This document shows positions 41,931-51,129 of a stretch of 64,000 nucleotides of DNA, piece after piece. Origin of the DNA: Vibrio fortis (lineage in GTDB: Bacteria > Pseudomonadota > Gammaproteobacteria > Enterobacterales > Vibrionaceae); the NCBI RefSeq assembly GCF_000695685.1, contig NZ_JFFR01000033.1, forward strand, positions 124,001 to 188,000. Direction: 5' to 3'. The notes under the pieces were generated by a model that was not told where the DNA came from, did no database searches, and saw only the letters and a list, made by a program, of their open reading frames with translations. The translations under genes and the position numbers were made by a program. The stretch's first letter is position 1; each line of letters opens with the position of its first letter.

Positions 41931-42839
41931 ATGAATATATTATTAGCAATGATCCCCGCCTTCTTCTGGGGTACAACTTATGCAGTGACGCAGTTTACGC
42001 TACAGGAGTGGCCACCATTACTACTTGGTGCTCTGCGTGCTTTGCCTGCAGGGTTATTATTGCTTGCCGTGAAACCTACTCTACCTAAAAAAGGCGAGTG
42101 GCAGATCATTTTCACACTAGGTTTAATCAATATTGCGACCTTCTTCGGTCTGATTTTTGTTATGGCTCTCACCTTGCCTTCTGCCATTTCAGGCGTAGGT
42201 ATGATCTCAGTGCCTGTATTCGCAATGATTTTCCATTGGGTTGTTAAAAAGCAACGCCCTAACCTGATTCAAGCTCTGTCGGGTGTCGGTCTAATTTCAC
42301 TGGCGTGGATGCTGTTCAATCCAAGTCAGATCTCGCTCAGCCCTGTCGGCTTAGGTGCTATGTTTGCCGCTATCATGTGTATCATTGTGGGCAGCAGCAT
42401 TACTAAATCACTCGGCGATCGCATGCACTGGTGGAAAGTACTGACTTGGCAATTGATTCTTGGTGGTGTGATCTTGTCTGTGGCTTCGGCGACTCACGCT
42501 TTCATTGACCCACAACCTTACGTCAACGCGGTAACCCACTTCGATTCGCGTAACTTTATGGGCCTGCTATGGGTGATTGGTTTGAATACGGCGCTGGGTT
42601 ACGGCATGTACGTTTGGCTTCTGCAGCGTATGTCAGTGGTCGACTTTACCTTTGGTGGTATTGCTAACCCAGTCGCTGGTATCGTAATGGGTATGTTGCT
42701 GATGGGTGAGTCATTCACTGCCGCTCAGTACTCGTTAATGACAGGTATGATCGTGATGTCGCTACTCCCTCAAGTCATCCTTGCGATTCGACAACCTAAA
42801 ACGGTACCCGCATCGAACAAGCCGCTAAAAGCAAGATAA
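41931..42839 (+). CDS. EamA/DMT-family transporter
   Basis: A 302-residue inner-membrane protein with ten hydrophobic segments forming two EamA repeats (FFWGTTYAVTQFTLQEWPPLLLGALRALPAG in the first, in parts; GLLWVIGLNTALGYGMYVWLL in the second). Proteins of this kind export amino acids or other small metabolites; the substrate is unknown. No clear Shine-Dalgarno precedes the ATG. Probably controlled by the divergent MarR protein. Confidence 0.88.
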   Translation: MNILLAMIPAFFWGTTYAVTQFTLQEWPPLLLGALRALPAGLLLLAVKPTLPKKGEWQIIFTLGLINIATFFGLIFVMALTLPSAISGVGMISVPVFAMIFHWVVKKQRPNLIQALSGVGLISLAWMLFNPSQISLSPVGLGAMFAAIMCIIVGSSITKSLGDRMHWWKVLTWQLILGGVILSVASATHAFIDPQPYVNAVTHFDSRNFMGLLWVIGLNTALGYGMYVWLLQRMSVVDFTFGGIANPVAGIVMGMLLMGESFTAAQYSLMTGMIVMSLLPQVILAIRQPKTVPASNKPLKAR

Positions 42840-42856
42840 CCCCTTCAAAATTAAAT

Positions 42857-42881
42857 AAAACCCGTTTCACACGGGTTTTAT
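42857..42881 (+). terminator. Terminator after the DMT gene
   Basis: AAAACCCGT (42857-42865) pairs with ACGGGTTTT (42871-42879) around a 5-base loop and continues into T residues. Confidence 0.85.
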
Positions 42882-42973
42882 TTGTTTGGTCTCTTCACTA
42901 TACAAAGTTTCAATTTGTCCTACCTGAATCGTCGTCTTATGATTAAAGGGTACACGTGACGTTAGGGGGCAAA

Positions 42974-43909
42974 ATGGCAAAAGACTTATTCGCGAATCTC
43001 GATCTCAACCTTCTGAGAACTTTCATCATACTGCACCAAGAGCGCAACATGAGAAAAGCATCAGAGCGCCTTTTTGTTTCCCAACCCGCGGTAAGTAAAG
43101 CCCTCCAGCGCCTGCGTGATCATTTCGATGATGAACTGTTTGTTAAAACACACCACGGCTTAAGAGCAACTGAACATGCAAACCTGCTCGCAGAAAGTAT
43201 CTCTCCGATACTGGACGAACTGTCGTGCGCGTTGAACAACAGTAACGAGTTCAACCCCGCCGAACTGCAGGGCATCATTAAAGTTGCACTCTCGCCATAT
43301 CTGCTTAGCTCCCTTTCTAGCAAACTTTTTAAAGCGATTCGCGCGCAAGCCCCACATATACAGGTTCAACTTCTTAACTGGTCAGGCACAACCATGACTG
43401 ACATCATCAATGATGAGGTTCATATCGGCTTGAACTACGAGATCAACCACGCTCCCAAAGAGCTACTTCAACAGCGCATCGCACAAGATACGTTTAAAGG
43501 TTATGTACGTGAAGACCACCCTTATCAAGGCGATTTTGTCGAGGTAAAAGATGGGGTGAATTTCGAGCTGGCCTCTGTTATTGCGGTCGATTGGAACTCG
43601 CACCAATCACTGGCTGAGAAAATACTGAAGATTAAGGGTCACAAGGCCAATATTGGTTTCCGCTCTGAGCTACCGTCTGCAGTTATCGACGTGGTGCGTA
43701 ACTCCGACATGCTTTTCCCTGCTTCTAAGTTCCTCGAGATTGAACAAAAGACATCGCTGAGAGCCATCAACCTGTTGTTCGACAGTAAAGACGTACAGCC
43801 AACAATGTGTGCCTACTACCACCATAAAAACCGCAATAGCCCAACAACACTGTGGCTGAAAAAGATCCTCGAGAATCTACTGAACGGAGATTATCAAAAG
43901 GCTCAATAA
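42974..43909 (+). CDS. LysR-family regulator
   Basis: A 311-residue protein. The helix-turn-helix is near residues 15-65 (RNMRKASERLFVSQPAVSKALQRLRDHF), in the LeuO/NahR-like group by the LNLLRTF start. The remainder is the substrate-binding domain. I choose ATG 42974, which has GGGGG just before it, over GTG 42956. It stands alone between two terminators, so targets cannot be guessed from neighbours. Confidence 0.9.
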   Translation: MAKDLFANLDLNLLRTFIILHQERNMRKASERLFVSQPAVSKALQRLRDHFDDELFVKTHHGLRATEHANLLAESISPILDELSCALNNSNEFNPAELQGIIKVALSPYLLSSLSSKLFKAIRAQAPHIQVQLLNWSGTTMTDIINDEVHIGLNYEINHAPKELLQQRIAQDTFKGYVREDHPYQGDFVEVKDGVNFELASVIAVDWNSHQSLAEKILKIKGHKANIGFRSELPSAVIDVVRNSDMLFPASKFLEIEQKTSLRAINLLFDSKDVQPTMCAYYHHKNRNSPTTLWLKKILENLLNGDYQKAQ

Positions 43910-43960
43910 TAACCCTGAGTTATCACGCTGTTTCTGCTCTCTCATTAATAACCGAACGTT

Positions 43961-43997
43961 AAAGCCTCTATTCCATCAAGCGATTAGAGGCTTTTTT
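43961..43997 (+). terminator. Terminator after the LysR gene
   Basis: AAAGCCTCTA (43961-43970) pairs perfectly with TAGAGGCTTT (43985-43994) and continues into T residues. Confidence 0.9.
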
Positions 43998-44088
43998 GTC
44001 CACTCCATATACTTCTCTCATCGGCTAGGAACGCCATCAAAACTGCAAGACGCACCATGAGTTCCTTAACTATTTTGAGAGTAGATCC

Positions 44089-45426
44089 ATGAAACTAAAA
44101 TTACTAAGTACCCTAATCGCCGCTTCTTTCCTAGCTGGCTGTTCTTCTTCTGGTTCAAGTAGCAACCCACCAGCAGCTCAAGACGGTATTGCGGATGTAA
44201 CATACGTTCAAGGTGAAAACTTGGACGCAGCTCGTGTCGTTGGTGATGAAGGGGATTATAACGCTCTCATTATCCGTGACGTATCAAGTGCAAATGGCGA
44301 GACAAGCACTTTGATTTTGATTAATGGCAATCTGTACCACATCGAAGATGGCATGGTGACTGATAATGACCACAATGAAATAGGCCACATTGAGAATCAA
44401 GGCGACCAAATCGTATTTAATGGCGTAATCAACGGTGAAAAAGTCGAGGTGACACTAACGGTTGTGGATGGGCGTTTGATCGCTGATTCTGTAGTTATTG
44501 AAACACCTCCAAAATGGGGGGAGGAAGGCGCGAGCTCAATCAAGCTAATTCCTGTTGATGGAAAAACACTGATCTTTGTTGGAGATGAGCTAATCGGTTC
44601 AGTTAGTGATGATGGTTACGTTATCAAAGATGGACAAATTGTTGGTGAATTCAAAGGTAGCTCAGAAGAAGGCACCGTAACACTGTACAACGGAACATCT
44701 TTAAATTACTCGGTATCGTCAGAAACTACCGTTGTCACTATTTACAAAGACGGAATGATCTACACATGGGACAGCGCAACAGGTGACACCAACGTATCTA
44801 TTGATGGAGATACTGATAACGGGTGGGGTTTAACGGATCCTGATTACGGTGTTGGTTTCGAATTCGAAATGGTTGACGACAACAAACTAGTTATTACTTT
44901 GGGTGCAAGTGAAGTAACAATTACTGATACCCCTACTGGTGTAATTATCTCTGGAGATAAAGGTCACAGCACTGTTTCAGTAAAGACGGTTAATGCCTAC
45001 AAAGAAGCAATGACACACCTAACCAAAGAAGAACAGAAGTTCCTAGCTCTAGCTTTTGTTGCAAATGAAGGCGCAGGTGCAATTAACGAAGATATGCGTA
45101 TTAAAGCTTGGAGCGTAACTAAAGAGATGACTAAAGAGTGGTCTCAAGACAACAAACTAACCATGCTTAAAATCGCTAACATTGAAATGGACCTTCAAGG
45201 CAACTCATTAGGTTACTACTTGTTGACTGGTGAAAGAAAAACAGTAGAAGAACTTCGTAGCGCAGCAAAGGCCGCGATATCAGATGCAATCAATGATTGG
45301 ATTCCGGCGAAACCAAACCTAACAGCCGAGCAAAAAACAGAACTAAAACAAAAGGTTCAATCGCTTTCTCAAGAGCAACGTCAGCAAATCAAACAAGCTG
45401 TAAAAGACCGTGTAAGCCGCGGCTAA
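44089..45426 (+). CDS. Lipoprotein of unknown function
   Basis: I do not recognise this 445-residue protein. It has a lipoprotein signal with FLAGCSS (C18) and a Ser-rich linker. Residues 35-300 are beta-rich and acidic, with repeated short turns such as VVDGRLIAD, VDGKTLIFVGDELIG, IKDGQIVGEFKG and YKDGMIYTWD, suggesting a beta-propeller-like or stacked-strand domain. Residues 305-445 are helical and end in a Lys/Gln-rich amphipathic helix (TAEQKTELKQKVQSLSQEQR). Ser at +2 predicts outer-membrane sorting. It is followed 75 bp later by a small barrel protein, with a terminator between. Confidence 0.75.
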   Translation: MKLKLLSTLIAASFLAGCSSSGSSSNPPAAQDGIADVTYVQGENLDAARVVGDEGDYNALIIRDVSSANGETSTLILINGNLYHIEDGMVTDNDHNEIGHIENQGDQIVFNGVINGEKVEVTLTVVDGRLIADSVVIETPPKWGEEGASSIKLIPVDGKTLIFVGDELIGSVSDDGYVIKDGQIVGEFKGSSEEGTVTLYNGTSLNYSVSSETTVVTIYKDGMIYTWDSATGDTNVSIDGDTDNGWGLTDPDYGVGFEFEMVDDNKLVITLGASEVTITDTPTGVIISGDKGHSTVSVKTVNAYKEAMTHLTKEEQKFLALAFVANEGAGAINEDMRIKAWSVTKEMTKEWSQDNKLTMLKIANIEMDLQGNSLGYYLLTGERKTVEELRSAAKAAISDAINDWIPAKPNLTAEQKTELKQKVQSLSQEQRQQIKQAVKDRVSRG

Positions 45427-45446
45427 ATGAAACAGTAAACAGAAGC

Positions 45447-45478
45447 AAAGGAGCCGCTTTATAAGTGGCTCCTTTTTG
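45447..45478 (+). terminator. Terminator after the lipoprotein gene
   Basis: AAAGGAGCC (45447-45455) pairs with GGCTCCTTT (45467-45475) and continues into a T-run. It ends 24 bp before the next start codon. Confidence 0.9.
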
Positions 45479-45501
45479 TTTGAATCTGCGTTGAGAGTGA
45501 C

Positions 45502-46155
45502 ATGAAACGACTATCTTTGGCTATGCTGGTAACGCTTAGTGTTTCCGCCAATGACCACCAGCTACAACAATTAAGCTATCACGAACCAAGCCTCAGCTTT
45601 CAAACCGCCAAAGCTGGCGATACATGGATCGGCACCGTATCTGGTGTGATTCAAGCGACTGATGCTATCAATATTAATGCTGAGATCGACAGTGAAGGCT
45701 ACCTAGAGCTTGGAACAGGCTATGGCGCAGTACTCGGCCAGTTCTATGCCGAAGCCTTTGTCAGTTATGGTCGCGCAGATCTTATTGATATTTATGACGT
45801 TGGACTCTTTGGTGGGACAGCACTATCAGAAAAAATCATGTTGTTTGCCAATACCTCGCATGAGTGGCGAAAATTCTCGCTTGCTGACCTTCATGATGCT
45901 AATCGCGAATGGAAGAACACCATCGGTACGAGCTATTCACCTTCCGAGCACATGAGCTTTTCCTACTCTTTCAGCCATGATCGCCAATTAACGGGAGCAA
46001 AAGGTTATTACAACAGCCAAGACGTCACTTTCACTTTAAAACCTAAGTGGGTAGAGCCTTATGTGAAATACACCTTTGGGCAAAAACGAGTCAGTCCTGG
46101 AGATGTGTTTCGCTCTGATGGCAGCGTAGAACTGGGGTTTAACTTAAGGTTCTAG
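45502..46155 (+). CDS. Small outer-membrane beta-barrel-like protein
   Basis: A 217-residue protein with a short signal peptide (about 1-16, ending SVSA) and a mature part of alternating amphipathic strands rich in Tyr, Phe and Gly (GQFYAEAFVSYGRADLIDIY, SFSYSFSHDRQL, EPYVKYTFGQKRV). It ends SVELGFNLRF, with the C-terminal Phe required for BAM-dependent insertion. No Cys. I infer an 8-10-stranded barrel; no specific family is recognised. GAGAGTGAC precedes the ATG. Confidence 0.75.
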   Translation: MKRLSLAMLVTLSVSANDHQLQQLSYHEPSLSFQTAKAGDTWIGTVSGVIQATDAININAEIDSEGYLELGTGYGAVLGQFYAEAFVSYGRADLIDIYDVGLFGGTALSEKIMLFANTSHEWRKFSLADLHDANREWKNTIGTSYSPSEHMSFSYSFSHDRQLTGAKGYYNSQDVTFTLKPKWVEPYVKYTFGQKRVSPGDVFRSDGSVELGFNLRF

Positions 46156-46468
46156 AACCCTGTTGAGATTTGAACCTTTTTACCGTTTCATTTGGTAACT
46201 CTCACCCCTTTATTTTCGTATCTTGGATAAAGGGGATTTTTCCATTCAAGCACTCAACATAACCTCACAAAGAACAATGATATTACACCGACTTACTTGA
46301 GTGAAAATATTTTCCAAAAATAAAACATAAAAAAGAAAAAAATTCCACCAAACTTCCAAATTAGAGATAAAAAGGCAAATTTTTTCTCTTGCGAGCTCCT
46401 TATACTGTGGCACATCAATTAGGCGGCACAAGCCTATGATTTAAAATTATAAGTATTGGGAAGTCACC
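46156..46468 (+). promoter_or_regulatory. Spacer before the second DMT gene
   Basis: This 313-bp interval contains a terminator (46205-46242) and then AT-rich DNA leading to a likely -10 box TATACT at 46401-46406; no good -35 is visible. Nothing else is evident. Confidence 0.5.
46205..46242 (+). terminator. Terminator after the barrel gene
   Basis: CCCCTTTA (46205-46212) pairs with TAAAGGGG (46228-46235) and is followed by ATTTTT. Confidence 0.85.
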
Positions 46469-47380
46469 ATGAATTCGAAGTCTTTTACTGTTTTGCTCTT
46501 TTTGTCTGTGTGTCTTATTTGGGGCACCACTTGGTTCGCGATGGAAGTTGCTTTGCACTCTATCCCACCAATCTTTGCTACTGGACTACGTTTCCTTCTA
46601 GCAGCTCCTCTGTTGGCCGTACTAGCCAAAGTATTCAACCAGCCTTTGCTGTTTCCAAAAGGCAAGCGTCAATGGATCTTAATTGTCGCTCTGATGTACT
46701 TTGCAATTCCGTTTACCCTAATGATCTATGGTGAGCAGTACATCTCTTCAGGTCTCGCTTCCATTATCTTTGCCAACATGCCTGTGGCCGTGATGTTGAT
46801 GTCGGGTCTGTTCCTAGGTTTGCGCCTTGCTAAGCACCAGATTTTTGGTCTTATCACAGCCGTAATCAGCCTATGTCTGATCCTAGGAAATGAGATGCAA
46901 ATGGGTGGTGAAGACTACCTGATTGGTACCGTCTCTCTTGGTCTAGCGGTTGCGATTCACTCAGTCATGTACGTACTGGTTCAGAAGCACTGTAAAGACA
47001 TTGAAGTACTGACTTACAACGCGGTACCAAGCTTCATCGCTGCCATTTTCTTATTCGCAGTGTCTGCTGTTGGCGAAAACGTCGATGTGTCTGCATTTAC
47101 TTGGGACTCAATCTCTGCCGTTGTCTACTTAGGTTTTGTAGCAAGTGTCGGTGGCATTGTGGCTTACTTCAAATTAGGACAAGTGTCGACGCCTTTCCAA
47201 GCTTCAATCTGTTTCCTAATTTTCCCAGTGGTTGCGCTCGTGATTTCAGCCGTTATCAACGGTGAAATGCTTGCGGAACAGTCATTGATTCTTATGTTGC
47301 CACTGCTGTTTGGTATCTTACTGACCAAGGCGCCAAAGAAAATGTTCAAACTACGCAGCGGGTTGAAGGTAAGTCAGTAA
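46469..47380 (+). CDS. EamA/DMT-family transporter
   Basis: A 303-residue inner-membrane protein with about ten hydrophobic segments and two EamA repeats: LIWGTTWFAMEVALHSIPPIF and RFLLAAPLL in the first, YLGFVASVGGIVAYFKL and ALVISAVINGE in the second. Probably an exporter; substrate unknown. GGGAAGTCACC precedes the ATG. It is not closely similar to the DMT protein at 41931 beyond the family pattern. Confidence 0.9.
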   Translation: MNSKSFTVLLFLSVCLIWGTTWFAMEVALHSIPPIFATGLRFLLAAPLLAVLAKVFNQPLLFPKGKRQWILIVALMYFAIPFTLMIYGEQYISSGLASIIFANMPVAVMLMSGLFLGLRLAKHQIFGLITAVISLCLILGNEMQMGGEDYLIGTVSLGLAVAIHSVMYVLVQKHCKDIEVLTYNAVPSFIAAIFLFAVSAVGENVDVSAFTWDSISAVVYLGFVASVGGIVAYFKLGQVSTPFQASICFLIFPVVALVISAVINGEMLAEQSLILMLPLLFGILLTKAPKKMFKLRSGLKVSQ

Positions 47381-47430
47381 TAAACTGGCCTCATAAAACC
47401 AACGCTGTAATTTAATCCATTCAGATACAA

Positions 47431-47460
47431 AAAAGCTCCAATGGCGACATTGGAGCTTTT
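47431..47460. terminator. Bidirectional terminator between the DMT and MFS genes
   Basis: AAAAGCTCCAATG (47431-47443) pairs perfectly with CATTGGAGCTTTT (47448-47460) around a 4-base loop, with T-runs on both strands. Confidence 0.95.
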
Positions 47461-47493
47461 GTTTTATTCAAACTTCATCAAAGCGTTCTATTG

Positions 47494-48675
47494 CTATCGC
47501 CAGCTAAAGTAACGCACCTCATTGCCATCTTCCGGAATCTTAGGAATGTTCAGAGACAGTAGCAAAGAGACACCCGCCATCGCAGCACCAATAAAGAATA
47601 CAGTTGCTGGAGAAGCTAGCCAGATAACACCGAATACCACCGGGATAACAACGGCTGCTATATGGTTAATGGTGAAAGAAACTCCTGCCGTTGAAGCCAT
47701 ATCTGCTGGATCTGCGATCTTCTGGAAGTAGGTTTTAATCGCTAATGCCAATGCAAAGAACAGATGATCAATCACGTACAGAGCAGCAGCCCACTCAGCG
47801 CTCTGCACCAAGCCATAGCCGACGAACACGCCAATCAAGCCAACGTATTCAAACATCAGGGCTTTGCGCTCACCAACGACTCCGATGAACTTACCAATAC
47901 GTTTTGCAAACAAGAAGTTGAATAAGTAGTTAATCAAGAACAGTAGCGTCACATCAGCTGCAGAATAGCCAAACTTCTCTACCATCAAGAAGCCTGCAAA
48001 TACAGTAAAGATCTGTCGACGAGCTCCGCTCATAAAGGTCAGTGCATAGTAGAGCCAGTAGCGCTTACGCAGTACCAACTTTTTATTCTGCTGGGTCTCG
48101 GTTTTAAATTCAGGAAAACCAAAGGTCATTACCAATACAAGCAAGAAACCTATCCCACCGGTAATACCGTAAACCCATGCAAAGTCGAGCTTCAGTTGCT
48201 CCAACATCACCCAAATCGAACCGTAGGTAACAAGAGAAGCCAGCGCACCGACAGAGATCATCTTACCCAGCATCTCCGGCGCTTCTTCTTTACTTAGCCA
48301 TTGCAGCGACAGAGATTGTTTTAGGGTTTCAAAGTAGTGAAAGCCAATCGACATTAAAATCGTTGTAAGAAGAAGCCCTGTCAATGTTGGAAACAGACCC
48401 GTGATTGCGGTGCCCACAGTCAGCATTGCCAGTGAGACCAACATGAATCGCTGCTCGCGAATAAAGGCCAACACAAACACAACCGTAAACGCAAGAAAGC
48501 CTGGGATTTCACGCACACTCTGAAGCAACCCAATATCGGCACCGTCGAAGTTAGCTCGCTCAACAACAAAGTTGTTCAACAACGCCATCCAGCTAGAAAA
48601 CGCGATCGGGACAATAATCGAAATCAGCAATAAAAAGTTCTGCGGCGTCTTCCAACTTGCAGTTTTATCGAACAT
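47494..48675 (-). CDS. Major facilitator superfamily transporter
   Basis: A 393-residue inner-membrane protein with about twelve hydrophobic segments (SIIVPIAFSSWMALLNNFVV, LLLTTILMSIGFHYFETL, VTLLFLINYLFNFLFAKRIG). The substrate is unknown. The ATG at 48675 overlaps the last codons of the phosphotransferase gene, and the Shine-Dalgarno CAGGAG lies within that gene, so translation is coupled. The upstream TTG-TTG pair at 48681 is less likely as start. Confidence 0.87.
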   Translation of the reverse strand: MFDKTASWKTPQNFLLLISIIVPIAFSSWMALLNNFVVERANFDGADIGLLQSVREIPGFLAFTVVFVLAFIREQRFMLVSLAMLTVGTAITGLFPTLTGLLLTTILMSIGFHYFETLKQSLSLQWLSKEEAPEMLGKMISVGALASLVTYGSIWVMLEQLKLDFAWVYGITGGIGFLLVLVMTFGFPEFKTETQQNKKLVLRKRYWLYYALTFMSGARRQIFTVFAGFLMVEKFGYSAADVTLLFLINYLFNFLFAKRIGKFIGVVGERKALMFEYVGLIGVFVGYGLVQSAEWAAALYVIDHLFFALALAIKTYFQKIADPADMASTAGVSFTINHIAAVVIPVVFGVIWLASPATVFFIGAAMAGVSLLLSLNIPKIPEDGNEVRYFSWR

Positions 48676-49732
48676 CAACAAACTCCTGTTCGTTCATCTC
48701 ACTGAGCGCTTTTTTCGTTAGCTGCTCAGTATATGGGTTAATCTTCCAGTGATTTGGGCTCCAACCCTTAACAAAGCGTTGAAAATCGGCCCATGCGGTT
48801 GCAAACATAGGGCGCCAAGCCGCTTCGACTTGCACTGCATTTAATTGTGGCTGATAGAGTGCCAATGCTTGAGTAAGCTGCTCAAAATAGACATTTAACA
48901 CCTCGTTCTCTCGCTCTGCACAATCTCTTGGCCTAATCGCACTGCTCATAAACAGCGCCACATCCTTCATGGCACAGCTAAGTCCTACGTATTGAAAATC
49001 GACTGCTGCCGCATTTTTATTTTCAATATCAAAACAGAAGTTGGCTAACTTGGCGTCACCATGCACTAATGTTGGGTAAGGGCACTCTTTCAACTTATGA
49101 TCAATCTTCTCAGCGTTTGTCTTGAGAGTTTGATCATCCAATACACTCAGTTCATCCGGTCGTGTTGCTAAATGCCAATAGGTGCCAGTTTCCCACAAAC
49201 TCGATACATCACTCGGGTTTATGTTGATATGTTTCGCGTGGAAATGCGCAAGCCAACGTAAACAAGCATTGCGCTGCTGCACCTCTTCAAGGCTGTAACC
49301 CTCGACTTCACTCGCTAACACATCAAAGTTGGATGTATTTGGGAAACCGAGCGTCTTGAGATCTTGCATGACTATCAGCCACTCCCCCTCCGCTTGTTGG
49401 CACTGTAAGCCAACAGGAACAGGGCAATGTGGATCATATTCTTGAGTAAACCCTTGATACCAAGAGGTTTCAACCTGATATGACTTTACTTTTCTCTGGT
49501 GTGAAAGCTGGGTATTCCACCCCTTAGGATGTTCGGTTTTATCCGGCAGTGCGACATGTTTGACGATAACACTGGCTACCTCCGTTGCATCTGGGAAGTG
49601 CAAGCGAACTAGCTCTCCGTAGCCTCCCCATAAGCGCTGAATCACTTCGACTTGGTGGCGCTCAGAACCATGAACAGAGTGGGCAATAGCATTGTACAAT
49701 CGTGTTGTAGAATCTGTGGTTGAACAAGGCAT
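48665..49732 (-). CDS. APH/EcKinase-like phosphotransferase
   Basis: A 355-residue cytosolic protein of the aminoglycoside phosphotransferase fold. The Brenner catalytic loop is LVHGDAKLANFCF and the metal-binding Asp is in AVDFQYVG. The N-lobe lysine is probably in VIVKHVAL. The substrate is unknown; such proteins phosphorylate small hydroxylated molecules. I choose ATG 49732, just after the stop of the upstream GNAT gene, over starts at 49753 and 49804 that overlap it. It forms an overlapping operon with the MFS gene. Confidence 0.85.
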   Translation of the reverse strand: MPCSTTDSTTRLYNAIAHSVHGSERHQVEVIQRLWGGYGELVRLHFPDATEVASVIVKHVALPDKTEHPKGWNTQLSHQRKVKSYQVETSWYQGFTQEYDPHCPVPVGLQCQQAEGEWLIVMQDLKTLGFPNTSNFDVLASEVEGYSLEEVQQRNACLRWLAHFHAKHININPSDVSSLWETGTYWHLATRPDELSVLDDQTLKTNAEKIDHKLKECPYPTLVHGDAKLANFCFDIENKNAAAVDFQYVGLSCAMKDVALFMSSAIRPRDCAERENEVLNVYFEQLTQALALYQPQLNAVQVEAAWRPMFATAWADFQRFVKGWSPNHWKINPYTEQLTKKALSEMNEQEFVDVR

Positions 49733-49742
49733 ACTTTTCTCG

Positions 49743-50033
49743 TTATGCCTCATCCGCAAGTAGATGAGACCACTGTTTTTGCCTTGCCATGTAGTGCACA
49801 ACATAGCTGCAGACAGGGACTATTTTAAAGCCCGCCTTTTCGATCTCTGGAAGTACCGCTTCCATCATCACTTTGCCCATGCCCTTCCCTTGTAGCTCAT
49901 CCGGAACGCGAGTTGAGGTAATGTGAAGCACCTGTCCTTGTTGCTGGTATTTCACCACAGCATACTGTTCGGGAGCTAGCTCTACCGTTATTTTTTGGGC
50001 TTCCTGATCCCATTTTACTGCCTGCATTCTCAA
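49743..50033 (-). CDS. Small GNAT-type N-acetyltransferase
   Basis: A 96-residue protein of the minimal GNAT/YidJ-like group. VLHITSTRVPDELQGKGMGKVMMEAVL contains the acetyl-CoA-binding QGKGMG loop, and VPVCSYVVHYM the following strand with Cys-Ser-Tyr. AGGAG precedes the ATG. First gene of the operon with the phosphotransferase and MFS genes. Acceptor substrate unknown. Confidence 0.85.
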   Translation of the reverse strand: MRMQAVKWDQEAQKITVELAPEQYAVVKYQQQGQVLHITSTRVPDELQGKGMGKVMMEAVLPEIEKAGFKIVPVCSYVVHYMARQKQWSHLLADEA

Positions 50034-50262
50034 CTCCTATAAATATTCGACATGCTAAACGATAAACAATTGAAGTCTTGGATTGATGTTAATAGACTAA
50101 CGCACGTGCATATAAATAAAACGATGTAGTGGGAATTACAAATAAATCTGAAATGGACACAGCCACACCAGATTCAACATTCAATCACCTCACTTACCTA
50201 AATCTAGCACGTAAGAACCGTCTATTGTCAGACAACGCATGTTGGCGCATGGAGAAAACACA

Positions 50263-51009
50263 ATGAACGCACCACTAAAGAGACCTGTGGAGCCGAACCA
50301 ATCACTGCAAGATCCGCGAAATCGCACCGTATCAACCATCAACAGCACGGATGCGTTGGCGATGATTGAGCACGGCAGTGAACTGACTCTCAACATAACT
50401 ACCCCAGTTGGCAGTAAATTCTTAGCCACCACCAAATTCATTGGCACCCACAGTGAAAACTGCATCTTGATTGAAGTCCCTGAAGTCTCATCAGACGATC
50501 TTGGCTTTTTCTTTCAAGAGGGCTTCTGGATGACCGTTCGCGCATACTCTCTTCGAGGTGAAGGCGCACTGATCCACTTTAGAAGTCAGATTCACCACAA
50601 CATCGGTGAACCCTTCCCACTACTGATCTTGTCAACGCCAAGTACTATGCAGGTAACACAACTGCGTAAAGAGACTCGTTATGAGGTCAACCTAGCTGGC
50701 AAGATCAACATCAATGATCAACGCACTGATTGTGAAATCCGCGACCTTTCAAAGAGTGGGTGTCGATTTGTCACGTCACCGACCTCAAGAAACCTTCAGG
50801 TGGCTGAGCGCGTTTCAATTGAGATCTCGCCTGACAACTACAATGGCCCTTTATTACCGCCATTAAAAGGGGTGATCTGTAACCTTCAAAAATCGACCCA
50901 CTATGCCAGATATGGCGTCGAATTTGACGAGGTTGGACGCACTAATGCACGTAACCTGCTGAGCAAGTTGAAGTTTGATGGGACGAAATTACGCCTAAGA
51001 CAAGGCTAA
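50263..51009 (+). CDS. PilZ-domain protein, probable c-di-GMP receptor
   Basis: A 248-residue cytosolic protein with a YcgR-like N-terminal domain (about 25-125) and a C-terminal PilZ domain (about 130-245). The c-di-GMP-binding residues are visible: RKETRYEVN at the domain start and DLSKSGCRFV. GGAGA precedes the ATG at 50263; the frame could extend to TTG 50239. This two-domain form acts as a flagellar brake or surface-behaviour effector in other bacteria; the target here is unknown. Confidence 0.9.
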   Translation: MNAPLKRPVEPNQSLQDPRNRTVSTINSTDALAMIEHGSELTLNITTPVGSKFLATTKFIGTHSENCILIEVPEVSSDDLGFFFQEGFWMTVRAYSLRGEGALIHFRSQIHHNIGEPFPLLILSTPSTMQVTQLRKETRYEVNLAGKININDQRTDCEIRDLSKSGCRFVTSPTSRNLQVAERVSIEISPDNYNGPLLPPLKGVICNLQKSTHYARYGVEFDEVGRTNARNLLSKLKFDGTKLRLRQG

Positions 51010-51046
51010 AGTCACCAAGTGCCAAGCTTCCAAACGTATATCCAAT

Positions 51047-51077
51047 AAAAACAGCCATCGTATTTGATGGCTGTTTT
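51047..51077. terminator. Bidirectional terminator between the PilZ and Lon-like genes
   Basis: AAAACAGCCATC (51047-51058 approx.) pairs perfectly with GATGGCTGTTTT (51066-51077) around a short loop. Confidence 0.9.
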
Positions 51078-51129
51078 CGTTAAGGACGATGACACAAGCT
51101 AGGCTAACCTTTTGCTTATGTCTATCTCG

